From assembly GCA_031835245.1 (NCBI GenBank), contig JAVKOQ010000402.1, forward strand, positions 5,001 through 43,303: a stretch of 38,303 bases of DNA, written 5' to 3'. The position numbers were made by a program, and so were the translations under genes. Under the pieces are notes generated by a model, which saw only the letters and a list, made by a program, of their open reading frames with translations, did no database searches and was not told the origin of the DNA. This DNA is from Balamuthia mandrillaris (Eukaryota > Discosea > Longamoebia > Balamuthiidae). Positions within the stretch are counted from its first letter, which is position 1, and every line of letters begins with the position of its first letter. Positions 14,243-24,913 of this stretch are shown here, piece after piece.

Positions 14243-16182
14243 GGGAGAGGGAGAGAGAGAGAGAGAGAGAGAGAACAAACCCGAATGGTCCAGCACTTGA
14301 CTTCGTCTTGACCGCAGGTGAAGAAGTAAATCAGTTGAAGGACGGAGTAACCAGTCTTAATGATCTTGGGGAGGGCGCTTGTGGTCTTGTTGTCCGACAA
14401 CAGTTTGGTCCTTGCCTCTTCATCCATGTCCAACAGCTGTTATTGTTTTTTTTTTGGTTGTTAGCAGAAAGAAAAAAGAAGGAAACTAAGAAAGATAGCC
14501 ACCATCAAAAGAGAAGAACAAATAGAAAAGAAGAAGCAAGAAATATAGAAAACAAACAAAACTATACCTTGCTCTCAAGAGCTCCGCTGAAAGGAATAAT
14601 GGGATCCTTGGAGTGACTGTCCACATACTCCTTCAACTTGCCGAGCCACTTGTTCTTCTTTCTGAAGTAGTCGTTCTCACTCATGTTGACGAGGTAGATG
14701 ACAGGCTTTGCCGTCAACAGTTGGAGCTCGTTCAATATCTCAATCTATGTGTTTGTTTTGGTTCAGTCAGACTTGCAAAAAGAAGAAATGGAAAGAGAGA
14801 CAGAGAGATTAAAACCTCGTTAGCCTTCCAGTCACCGTGTCTTATTTCCTTCTTTTCATCGACGAGAACAGAGTGGATGTGCTTAAGAGCTTCCAGCTCG
14901 TCCTTCTTGGACTTGTCATTCTTGCCAGCTCGTTGGCAGATCTTCTCGGTGGCGTCCAGCTGCTTCTCCACAAGTTCAATGTCCTTGAGGCGCAGCTCCT
15001 CCGCGATGATCTCCATGTCACGAATGGGATTGACAGCTCCCTCCACATGAACAATGTCTTCATCCTCAAAGATACCTTTTTTTGAGAACAGAGAGAGAGA
15101 GAGAGAGAGAAGATAGAAAAAGGAATAAGGAAGGAAAGAAGCAAGGAACGAAAGAAACGTATATTAAGAGAAAGGAAAGACAAGAGAAAGTAGAGAGGAG
15201 AGAAGATACTTACGGACAACGTGGTAAATGCCATCCACAGCACGAATGTGAGACAAGAAGGCATTGCCCAAGCCTTCACCGGCAGCAGCTCCTCTCACCA
15301 AGCCAGCAATGTCTGTCACCTGTTATTATAGGTTACAACAAACAATACTTCATTGTTACACATCTCATAACAGAAAAAGAGGAAAGAAAAGACACAGAGA
15401 ACAAGAAGAAGAAGAACAAGAAGAAGAAGAACAAGAAGAAGAACAAGAAAAACAAGAACAAGAACAAGAAGAAGAAGAACAAGAAGAACAAGAGGAAGAA
15501 CAAGAACAAGAACAAGAACAAGAACAAGAACAAGAACAAGAACAAGAACAAGAACAAGAACAAGAACAAGAACAAGAACAAGAACAAGAACAAGAACAAT
15601 ACTTCATTGTTACATCTCATAACAGAAAAAGAGGAAAGAAAAGACACAGAGAACAAGAAGAACAAGAAGAAGAACAAGAAGAACAAGAAGAGAACAAGAA
15701 GAACAAGAAGAAGAACAAGAACAAGAAGAACAAGAAGAACAAGAAGGCAGGAAGGAGGACGAAGACAGAAGAAGGAAGAACGAAGGAAGAAAGAGATAAG
15801 AAAGAAGTACAGTCAAATGGGCAGGGACTTGGCTGGCTGGCCTGAAGGACTCCACCAACCAGTCAAAGCGTCTGTCGGGCACTGCCACTCTGCTCACGTT
15901 CGGTTCGATCCTATTTTTTATTTTAAAAAATTGGCGTTATGTTTATTTAAAAAACATAAAAGAAAAGAAAAGAAAAAATAATATAATAGAAGAGAGAGAG
16001 AGAGAGAGAGAAGAAACGTACGTGCAGAAAGGATAGTTCTCAGCAGGGATGCTCATTTTGGTGAGGACGTTGAAGAGGGTGGACTTGCCAACGTTGGGAA
16101 GACCCACGATACCAATCTTGAGGTGATTGCTGGGTCTGCCCAAAAAAGGCTTGGCCTCTTCTGGTGCTGCTTTCTTCTTCAT
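13786..16182 (-). CDS. OLA1: Obg-like ATPase 1 (YchF family)
   Basis: Cytosolic P-loop ATPase of the TRAFAC/Obg class that binds ribosomes and acts in translation and stress control. Nine exons on the minus strand: 16182-16022, 15910-15811, 15319-15214, 15075-14816, 14744-14568, 14436-14281, 14157-14085, 14019-13901, 13818-13786 (TAA), 394 residues (human 396). G1 is [10 protein letters not shown]3 is DIAGLV followed by [20 protein letters not shown]; the G4 position reads NMSE rather than NKxD, which explains ATP over GTP preference in this family. A helical hairpin lies in exon 4 ([18 protein letters not shown]). The C-terminal TGS domain contains [20 protein letters not shown] and the ending [13 protein letters not shown], then GGGLKKK. 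Intron 2 is enlarged to 490 bp by repeats. The start is the ATG before [12 protein letters not shown]. Confidence 0.96.
14203..14274 (-). repeat. (GA)n in OLA1 intron 6
   Basis: About 70 bp of nearly pure GA on the plus strand, with a few GGGAGA breaks; (CT)n on the OLA1 sense strand. It lies beside the donor of the intron that joins exons 6 and 7. Confidence 0.9.
15341..15406 (-). repeat. Left copy of a ~65-bp direct duplication in OLA1 intron 2
   Basis: Starts AACAATACTTCATTGTTACA and ends AAGACACAGAGAACAAGAAG. The right copy at about 15595-15660 is identical except for a 2-base deletion near position 20. The two copies flank the AACAAG hexamer array. Confidence 0.9.
15404..15600 (-). repeat. 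AACAAG/AAGAAC hexanucleotide array in OLA1 intron 2
   Basis: Irregular GAAGAAGAACAA units to about 15490, then a very regular run of about 18 ACAAGA hexamers to 15599. Pyrimidine-rich on the sense strand of OLA1. Open frames across it (Glu-Gln, Lys-Asn, Phe-Leu or Ser-Cys repeats) are artefacts. Confidence 0.95.
15595..15660 (-). repeat. Right copy of the ~65-bp direct duplication in OLA1 intron 2
   Basis: Second copy of the segment at 15341-15406, followed at 15655-15745 by another irregular AAGAAC array. The order is copy, array, copy, array. Confidence 0.9.
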
Positions 16183-16593
16183 CTTTTTTTTTTTTTTTTT
16201 TGTGTGGTTGCTCGAAGGCAAGAAGAAAAGTGTTTCTGGGAATGAAGAGAAGGAGATGAATGAAAGAAGAAACTCCAAAAAAAAAAAATGAATCAATCAC
16301 TTTTTTTCTTCTTTCAATCCAAAAAAAAAAATATATTTTATTTTTTGCTAAACAAAAAAATTCAGAAAAATGAAAGAAACGATCTGATCCGAGGGGCCAT
16401 TGGATGATCTTCTACTCCTCATGTAATCTGTCGCACAAGGGAGAGGACAAGGGACAGGACATGAGCGTTGTCGACAATTATAACTGAGGAGAGATGAGAG
16501 AGGAAATGAGAGAAGACATGAGAGAATTCGACATATATTCAGCCACGTCGACACGGACAAATCTGAGATAGAAAGAAAACGAAGAGGAAAAGA
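16183..16593. promoter_or_regulatory. Bidirectional promoter OLA1 / GON4L-like
   Basis: A 411-bp spacer between divergent starts. Next to OLA1 is a T/A-rich leader (T run at 16184-16200 on the plus strand). GTCGAC cores lie at 16470-16475 and 16547-16552, both nearer the GON4L-like gene. No coding segment is seen; open frames over 16040-16300 and 16348-16659 are low-complexity shadows. Confidence 0.5.
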
Positions 16594-17360
16594 ATGGAAG
16601 AAGAGGAGGAAGAAGAAGAAGAACCAACGCATCCGTCTGGAAGGGCAGCAAACGGACAACGAAGCATCGGCACTTCAGACATGCATGCTACCCAACGGTT
16701 TGGTCGTCCCAGTTTCTCCTTTTTTCATCCTCTCTTTGCGCAAAATAACCCATTTTTTTAAAAACCTCCATAGAGAGCAGAGGAGCAGAAAGAACCGAGA
16801 TGTTGAAGAGGAGAGAGACAAAGCGGCCGAGGAGGAAGAGGAGGAGGAGGAGGAAGACTATGACTACGTGCCTTCACCCGTGATGGATTCGATGGAGCTC
16901 TTCCCAGAGCTATCCGCCGAGGCCTCCGCCTTTGTCGACAATATTTCCACACGGACCAGAGGTGAGAGATGACCCTCTTTTTTTCAACTTTTTTTGTTTT
17001 GTTTTTGGTCCACTTCAAAACGGTTTTTTAAAATATGTATGAATGCAGCTCGTCAGCCATTGCCTGATATTGACTTTCAACAGTTAGAAGGTGTCTATGA
17101 GTCTTCTTTATACTCTTCTCTCGTTCTCTGCCTCTCTATTCTCTCTCGTTCTCTTCTTCTCTCGTTCTCTCCTCTCAAATTTCCATTCTCTTACTCATTG
17201 TTGGAATATGGAAGATATGTTGCAGGAGGTGGACGACCCATTCGAAGCAAATCCACAGGAAGAAGATTATCTCCGCTTCCTCTTTGAACTTCAGGACAAA
17301 CAGCCACCAGATGCTACTGTTCAACGTTTGTAGTTTTTGTCCTTCTTCTCGTTCTTGTCG

Positions 17361-17391
<31 letters not shown>

Positions 17392-19905
17392 CATCTTAAA
17401 TGCTGACCAAAGAAACAATAATTGTGTTTGAGCAGCGACAATGACGATTGAAGAAGATGACGACGATGATTATTGTTTTCAACCTGAGGAGGAGGAAGAA
17501 GAGGACACCACTTCCCAGCATGGAATGGATGATGAATGGGAGATAGATCGTAAGTCAATCCATTTTAGACAGGAGAGAAGCGAAGCAAGAGACAGAGAGA
17601 AAACTAGGAGTGGATTAAGGCTAACGTTATGCTTTAAATCAATTCAGCGGAAGAGATAGAAGCTCTTCTATCCCAACTGGAGGCAGAGCAGCAGCAACAA
17701 CTTCAGCAAGCACAACAAGAACAACTGCAACAGCAACAGCAGAAACAACTGGCTGCAACAAAGCCAATAGCTGCTGCTGTCCCGATTCAACCCCTTTACA
17801 CACATAATGTTTTTACTTCTGATCAACTTGTACAATTGCAATGTCAGCTCTCTCAGGTAAACATAATGTCATCGTCTTCTTTTTTCTTGGGATCGCGCCA
17901 CCTCCACGTTTGTGTTTTTTGTCGTTATCTCCTTGTTCTTCTTCTTCTTCTCAGTAATCGTCGAATTAACTTTTCATTCGTTCTGTCATTTTTTTCAATT
18001 AGCACTTCCAACTATTGTTACAAACTGTTTTCCATTCTTTAGGCGATAAAGAGAGCGAACCAGCAGAAACTGCTTGGAATCTATTGGTATCATTTCTCTC
18101 TACCTCTCTCTCGACCTCTCTCACACTTGTTTGTTTATTGGATACCACAAAGGTTGAAATGTGGGGATGTCGTGATGCTGTGATACCAAACAACCCTCAA
18201 CTGCAATCTTCTTCTAAGCCACTTTCTGCTCCTTCAATTCCTTCGTCTCCATTACGTTTTCTCACTACTCCCACAACCGAACCCTCATTATCTGTTCGAA
18301 GAAGCCCTCGTCGGCGACCTCCTCCGCCTCCTTCTTCCTCCTCCCCCTCTTCCACTAGCACTCCATTTTCTTTGCGCACTGTCATTCCGTTACCTTCTTC
18401 CCTCCTTTCCATCACCAAGTTCGAAACCGAAATTCCCACAAGAAACAAACCTACGTTGATGTGGTGCAATACTCGCAGTCTCTTTGACGTTCCAGGCTTG
18501 CATTTGGTGCCAGCTTTGGGATCCTTGCTAAATGCTTGTGGCTGGAAGGCTGCGTACTCTCGACGAGTGCTGCCTTGTCCCTACGACTATGCCTCGCGTT
18601 CGTTGGGCGTGTTTCCGCCGTTCTCGCAGAAGGAGAGTTTGCACTTACTAGATCTGTTTGAGCCATTTTTTGACCCTGCCATCAAACCAAAGCGTTTAGG
18701 TTTGCGACTGACTCTTTTTCTTCTCATTCTCCTCCTTGTTCTTCTTCTTCTCGTTCTGCTTCTGCTCTCCTTCCTCTTCTGCTGCTTTTTCGTTTCAAAT
18801 AACTCAAATACTTATTTTATTTCTTCTTCCGAATGCAACAAATATAAAAACAGCAAGAAAGAACCGGCGGTTAACATTCACACCAGCAGAAGACGATCTT
18901 CTTCTTCTTGGTCTTCAAAAATACGGCAACAAAGGCATGGCAAAAACCCAATCCAACCTCCTTCCTACCAAAACCGTAAAACAACTTCGCAACCGTTACA
19001 AAAACCGCATTTCAGGCAAAGCAGAATGGAACTCTATAAAGGCATTCAAGGAAGGCAGTCGCCTACAATGCCAGAATCCGCTTACCCAAACCGAACTGCA
19101 GCTGTTGACTCAAGGAGTGATGCTTTATGGGTTTGATTGGAAGACCATCGCGTTTCGAATGTTGCCTCGGAGACAACCGCACCATCTTTCCTTTGTTTGG
19201 AATCATTTGAGAAACTTACATCCATCTTTGTCATCTTCTACTACTGCTGCTCCTTCTTCCTCTTCCTCCTCTACCACTCCTGTAACTTCAATAGCTCCCT
19301 CTTCTGTTGCTGCTTCATCATCCGCTGCTTTTGTTTCTTCTTCAGATGCTTCTTTTGCTCCTTCCGCCTCTTTGTCAACAAGAGCCAATCCTACACAAAC
19401 AGGAATTACGCCAATCCTTCCACCGTTCAATGCCTTGCGACTACCTCTCCCACCACCAGCTGTTGTTCCGCCTCCCTCCATTATTCCAGTTACTGCTTCG
19501 TCTTCTTCTCTTCCTGTAACTACTATATCTACATCTGCAACACCCTCGTTAAAATCTTCGCTCTCTTCTTCCGTCTTCCCGTTGCCTTTGCTGGGCGCTC
19601 TCCACTTTGAAAACGAGGACATCATCGACAGCAGTGAAAGCGACCACGAAGATGAAGAAAAGGAACAAGAAGATGGCGATACAGACGACATTCTTCTTTA
19701 TAGCAAAGATAGCGCAAAGAACAAAACGCCTGCCTCTGTAAACACGAAAAAAGAAGCTTCACAAAATGCTTCTGTTCCTCGGCCGTCATCATCACCTTCT
19801 TCTCTGGCCTCCACAACGAAACAAATGTTTGAGGAAGAAGATCTCTTCGACTCGGATGAAGAGGAGGAAGAGAAGGTGGAAAGCGATGACGACAACAAAA
19901 AATAA
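16594..19905 (+). CDS. GON4L: GON4L-like SANT/Myb-domain nuclear protein
   Basis: Nuclear regulator of the GON4L/YARP family, known in animals and plants as a transcriptional co-regulator. Nine exons: 16594-16697, 16774-16961, 17049-17090, 17215-17325, 17436-17549, 17648-17856, 18003-18086, 18153-18699, 18854-19905 (TAA), about 816 residues. The N-terminal third is very acidic (poly-Glu, EDYDYVP, EEDDDDDYCFQPEEEEEED). A Gln-rich segment leads into DQLVQLQCQLSQHFQLLLQT, a helix typical of the family. After a Ser/Pro-rich linker comes a conserved block, NTRSLFDVPGLHLVPALGSL through DLFEPFFDP. The SANT module follows: RLTFTPAEDDLLLLGLQKYG, LLPTKTVKQLRNRYKNR, WNSIKAFKE, then a second Myb-like helix set ending WKTIAFRMLPRRQ. 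The tail is Ser/Pro-rich and then acidic. Exons 1-2 rest on frame and splice logic, not homology. Shorter than animal GON4L. Confidence 0.75.
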
Positions 19906-19945
19906 CAAAAGCTGCTGATTCGCTTCCCCTTCTATGCCCACACAA

Positions 19946-19982
<37 letters not shown>

Positions 19983-20126
19983 AAGAAACGCCAAGACGAA
20001 AGCCTTTTGTTCAATTTTTTATCTTATTTTTTGGGGGGGAGAAGGGGGGACAAAGAAGAGAGATAGTTTTTTTTTGTCGTCGTTTTCGTTTTGTCAAATT
20101 GTTTTTTTGTTTTTTGGGTCTTGCGT
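19906..20126. other. Convergent spacer GON4L-like / KPNB1
   Basis: A 221-bp spacer between stops. It contains (GA)n at 19950-19979 and then a T/G-rich stretch with a GGGGGGG run at 20032-20038. The GA-rich half lies next to the GON4L-like stop. No AATAAA is evident on either strand. Confidence 0.4.
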
Positions 20127-21526
20127 TCAGTTGATCTTGGCGATGATTTGTTTGGCCCACTTGGCCACCTCTCTCGTCTGGGATGACTGAGAATTGCAGC
20201 TCTCGTTGACGATTCCCTGCACGATTTCGTGTTGCAAATAGTTCTTCACCTTCGGGCCAAGCGCATGTGCCAAATCACTATCGTGGTGTTTTTTTTAAAA
20301 AAATAAAACAATAGTTTCTTAGAGACAAGACGGCAGAGGAGGGGAGAGGAAGAGAGCTAACGACGGGAAGAAACGTACCCCAAAACACCAACAGCACCAC
20401 GAGTAACGGCCTCAGTCTTGGTGGTATCTTGCCAGACGTGAGACACAAAGCCGACCAAGTGCTCCACATAGGGAAGGAACAGGTCTCCCTTGTTATCTGT
20501 CCTGAGGCCCTGAATGATGGCTGTGTAGGCCTCAAAGATATCCTCCCTCAATTGATTCACATAATCCACAAAGTCATAATCGCTCTGTGTTGTTGGTATT
20601 TTGAAAATCATTATTAAATATGTAGGAGGAGAAAGAGAAAAGGGGAGGGGGGAATACATACAGGATCGGTTGCTTCAGTGGCGGAGGCTTGTTGCAACAT
20701 GTTCATAACGATGCTGAGGTATTTGTCAAAGCCGCCAGATATGGCGATGGCAATGTCTCCAAAGCAAGAAAGAATAGGAGGCTTCACCGATCGGTTAATG
20801 TTGGGGTTCTATTTGTTGTGATTTTTTTGTAAAAAAAAGAAAGATGAGTAACGATAAGATGGAGAGGAAGGAAAGAGAAACGGTACTCGAAGATTGTCGA
20901 GAAGAAGGGTGACGATGACATCGCAATAGGGTTGAACTTTCTCCTGGATGGCGCGACAGATATCGCCGACAACGCCGACAGCAACGGTGCAGACCTGATG
21001 CTCCTCCCAATTGCGCAGAGCAAACTCCAGCCACTTGTGGAAGGCCGGCATGTACCTCACAAAGTCCACCTCCACCGCTGAAGAATTGTATATTGTTAGA
21101 GACACGAAAAGAAAAGGGGAGGAAAAAAAAATAAACCCACCATTAGCAATAGCGCCAACAGCCATCAACGCCTCCTCATGTACAGTCGCGTTCTGGGTCT
21201 CGAACACTCGCAAAAACAGGGTCATCATCTTGTCGGCAAACGGCTTAATGTCCGCTTCCAACTTTTGGGTGCAGGCCTGGAGGGCGCCGCACAAGTGGCC
21301 CAACAGCTCGTTTTGTGCCTCTTTGTCGTCGGCAGAGACGATCTGAAAGTTGAAGGCCTTTTCGAGGCGGTCCAGAAAGACGGGCACCAGCTGCTTTGTG
21401 GGGTCGCGGCAGTCGTTGGCCGCGTTTTGGATCAGAAGGTTGAGAGCTTCGTAGGCAGAGGCGCGAAGGAAGCTTTCGTCGGCATCATCTCTGTAAATAT
21501 ATGTAAGGCGTTACAAAGATAAGAGT

Positions 21527-21561
<35 letters not shown>

Positions 21562-23702
21562 CAATAGAATCAACAAACCTTTCGGTAGCTTTCAAAAGGG
21601 CTTCGACCAAAGCCTTGAAGTATTGAGAGAGGGGAGAAGAGGGTTTGTCGGAGGCTTCCTCGAAGGACTCTGCCAAGTTGTGGATAGCCTACAAAGCAAC
21701 ACGTTTAAGATAAAGATGCACAAAGAGAGAACGGGGAAAGCAGTGAATAGACGAACCCAACAAATCTTAGAGGCAATGCGAGGTTCATCCTCCAAACAGT
21801 GGAGAAACACTTTCATTACATCACTCAACTTGTCGGTGAGGCAGCCAGAGTGGAGCTGGCAAATTCGGCCAAGGGTCCAAGCTGCTGTGTCCTTAACCAA
21901 TGTCACCTGGTCGCCCATGTGAATCAGCAGCAATGGTACAGCTTGTGTGACCAGTTCAGTGATGAGATATCCAGTTGGTCCTTCCAGGATAGATCCTACA
22001 AAAATGTTTTAAAAAACTGTCAGAAAGCGCAAAGGACCACAAGATACAAAAGACAAACCGAAAGCAAGAACAGCAGCTTCGCGTAACCGCCAGTTTTGAT
22101 CTTGAATATGCTTTTGGACAAACGGCATGATCTCAGGGACAACTTCATCGTAGACGGTGTTGGCAATAAGGGAGAGACAGGTTCCAGCAGCGGTGGAGAC
22201 GTTCCAGGTGTCCTCATCCTGTTCTTCGCTTTCTTGACGGGTGAGTGCCTCTGTGAGCACGGGAGCAAGGAACTTGATCGCTCCTTTGATGAAGTTTTGG
22301 CAGCTTCGTTCCGGCTTGATTCCCATGGAAGCACACTGGCACAGAAGAGGAAGAAAGATATCCACTTTAGATTCAAAAAAAAAAAGAAACAAAAAGAGAA
22401 GGAACAAACCTCCTCGATCTCCAACAAGATATCAATCTCAACATCGCAAATGGTAGACCAGAACTCAACAGCCTGTTGAGCAACGTCCTCGTCCTCGCTG
22501 CGAATGGCTTTGATGGTGATCTATTTCCCCCAGACAAAAAAAAAGAAAACAATAAGGGCGGAGAAAATGAAGAAAAAATTGAAAAAAGTAAACGTACGTC
22601 GAAGATGTATTGCATCCAGGATGTGATGTGGGCATAGTAGAGACCAGCAATTTTTACCAAACACTCAAACGCTATTGCGGCGATCCTAGTGTCTGATGCC
22701 TGTGTTGCTGTGCAAACGACTTGCATAATGTAATTCTTTTCATCCTCTCTTTCAAAATTGGGTCCCACCAAAACCAGCGTGTTAAGCAAGGCGTTAATGC
22801 CAGCGAGCCGTACGGCAGTGGATGTCTCTTCTGCTCTAGTGCATTGGACAATGCCAGTCAAAATCTGATTGGAAAAACGCAACAGTGCGTCCGGGTCCTT
22901 GTTGAAAAAAAAAAAGAAAAAGTTCAGGACAAGAACAAAAAGAAAGAAAGAAAAAAACAGGCATACGGTAGCATCGCAAATGTAGCTGATAGCTTTCAAA
23001 CAGGCAATCTTTTTGGCTTCATCTTCTTGCAACAGAGGAGCAACCAAAAGAGGCAGCAAGTCATCCCATCCGCCTTCCGGCATTTCAATAGCAGCAATGG
23101 CAGCAATAACCTGAGCCGCAGTGCTGGAAGCCTCCTCTGTCTTGCTACTCAAGGCGTTCAATATGTTGGTTTTCACAGTGTTGCGAAGCTGGAGGTCCAA
23201 TGCCAACCAGTTCTTCGCTTTTTGTTCTTGCAAATCCTCATCCTATCCCTTAAGTCAGAACAAGGGGGACTGTTGAAAAAAAAAGGCGTTACAACAAACC
23301 GTTGCCGTCAGGGCGTTCTTCAAGATCAAACCAGCCAACTTTCGGGAGAGGGGGTTCTTTTCTTCGGAGGCCAACTCCGCAGAAAGAGCCACAAGAAAGG
23401 CGGGCTGCAAAATAAAATACGCAAGAGAAAGAGAGAACGAGTAAACAATAAACTCACCGCAAGGAGAGGAAAAAACAGGAAGAGGAGAGAGACGTTACCA
23501 TGTTTTGCTGCTCAGCAGACTGCAGCTGAGCCTCAGCGACACCACGAAGCTGGCTGTCTGTAAAACGAGGAGGAAGGCAAAAAAAATGGAGCGATTAATA
23601 CAGCGAGGTTTTGCATATTAAAAAAACAGAGGTAAACTAAGGTGACAAAATGGAGAGCGTACCAGCGCTTTGAGCGTTCAGAAGGATTTGAGACAGATCC
23701 AT
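20127..23702 (-). CDS. KPNB1: Importin subunit beta-1 (karyopherin beta 1)
   Basis: Nuclear import receptor that binds importin alpha or cargo, FG nucleoporins and Ran-GTP. Fourteen exons on the minus strand: 23702-23663, 23557-23499, 23404-23300, 23242-22967, 22897-22598, 22520-22410, 22335-22059, 21995-21757, 21688-21579, 21490-21141, 21077-20887, 20808-20662, 20584-20379, 20277-20127 (TGA), about 853 residues (human 876). HEAT repeats run end to end. Landmarks: [46 protein letters not shown], the acidic loop [20 protein letters not shown] (family DDDDDWNPCKAAGVCL) and [16 protein letters not shown]. Further on are [32 protein letters not shown] and the final [13 protein letters not shown]. 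Every intron is phase-consistent. The initiator is the first ATG of the family-like N-terminus. Confidence 0.96.
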
Positions 23703-24913
23703 TTGCTACTCACAGTGAAAAATGGGGATTAAGAGTTCCATTAGCGATTCAATTCAAAAGCAGTGCATACAGAGACACACGGAAAAGAAAAAGGGGTGCT
23801 CCCGCTCGCACGAGGCACAAAGGAAAAAAAAAAGAAAAGAAAAATCCCCCCCTTGTATACAAAACTCTCACTACACTCCATAATCCAAATCAAAACAAAT
23901 AAATAAAAGAGAGCGTAAAGAAAAGGGGGGAAAACGAGTTTCGCTACCTTTGTTATTTATGTGTGCGTTCAGCGATTGAAAGTTAATCCTGTTCACAGCT
24001 GAATAGCGGCGGAACACACAAAAAAAAAAGATTAGATGGGGGAAAGCAATAAAACCCCTCATCAACACTACTCATAAAAAAACCACGACACAAAAGACAA
24101 ACAATAAAAAAAAGAGAATGCTGATAGCGAAAAAAAAAACCGTACTTTCAAAGAGGAGGAAGATCTCGATAGAAGAAGCAGAAAAAAAAAAGATGAAAAA
24201 AAAGAGTCCCCAAGCAGCAACAACGAGAGACTTGGAACAAAAAAAAAAAAAGATCCCCACCAAAGCAACAAAGCGTGCTTTTTTTCTTCTTCTTCTTGTG
24301 TTTAGCAGAAAGAAATGGCTCAGTTTTTTTTGTTTTGTTTTTTTTTTGCTGTGCGGGGGGGGGGGTGGCGGGAAATCGCGAATAGGGCAGCGCAAGCGGG
24401 CCAAAGGTGTCTCTGTAATTTATCAACGTTTTCTTTACTTTTTCCTTGGACGTAAACGGACGGCGCTCAGCCCTTCTCGGAGCTTTCCGCGTTGCAGCAA
24501 ACGCGCAAATTGTGTCCGGAAGAAAAAAAAAATCTTTACGCGAGGGTTCTGAATCAATCAGAGAAGGACCCTCGTGTGGAATATTTTTTCCTGTAAATCT
24601 TTCGCTTGTTTTCATCCGAATTTCGCTGTTCTCCACGATCTTTTTGGCAGTGCTAAAAGGGAATTTGGAGACAAGGAGCATTACACCAAAAGGAATGGAG
24701 TTCCTATAGCATCAACACCCTGCATCGGTCCTTGGCTACATTGAGGTTGAGGGCATCATGGAGAGGCCTACGCACCTCATCCTATGGGAAAAGGAGGGAG
24801 AACGGGGAATCAGTGCTTCATTTGTAATAACTTCGTTTTGCTTTGTTAATTTGTTCAACAAATTAACGGCAATAAGTATTTCTCTGTTTGCCTGTTCATT
24901 TTGTCGTCTCCTT
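23703..24913. other. 1.2-kb gene-poor region between KPNB1 and MOGS
   Basis: The longest stretch without a recognisable gene. From 23703 to about 24340 it is A-rich on the plus strand, so T/pyrimidine-rich on the strand of KPNB1, as an intron in the KPNB1 5' UTR would be. It holds an 11-G run at 24355-24365 followed by GC-rich sequence to 24400, and an unusual perfect inverted repeat at 24845-24867. The minus strand at 24781-24704 looks exon-like: a pyrimidine tract and AG, then 25 open codons starting DEVRRPLHDALNL. The open frame at 24148-24681 on the minus strand is Lys- and Phe-rich with no family resemblance. No GTCGAC is present. Confidence 0.4.
24845..24867. terminator. Perfect inverted repeat 3' of MOGS
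   Basis: Arms GTTAATTTGTT and AACAAATTAAC (11 bp each) around one base. It starts about 47 bases downstream of the MOGS stop codon, in its presumed 3' UTR. It could fold as a hairpin in the mRNA or be a palindromic protein site; a role in 3'-end formation is only a guess. Confidence 0.35.

Noticed and set aside
15264-15981. Plus- and minus-strand open frames with Lys-Asn, Glu-Gln, Phe-Leu or Ser-Cys repeats
   Set aside because: Artefacts of the AACAAG array in OLA1 intron 2; no unique protein sequence.
24148-24681. Minus-strand open frame of 177 codons between KPNB1 and MOGS
   Set aside because: Composition is driven by A/T homopolymer runs (Lys and Phe stretches), with no domain or family resemblance and no conserved block.
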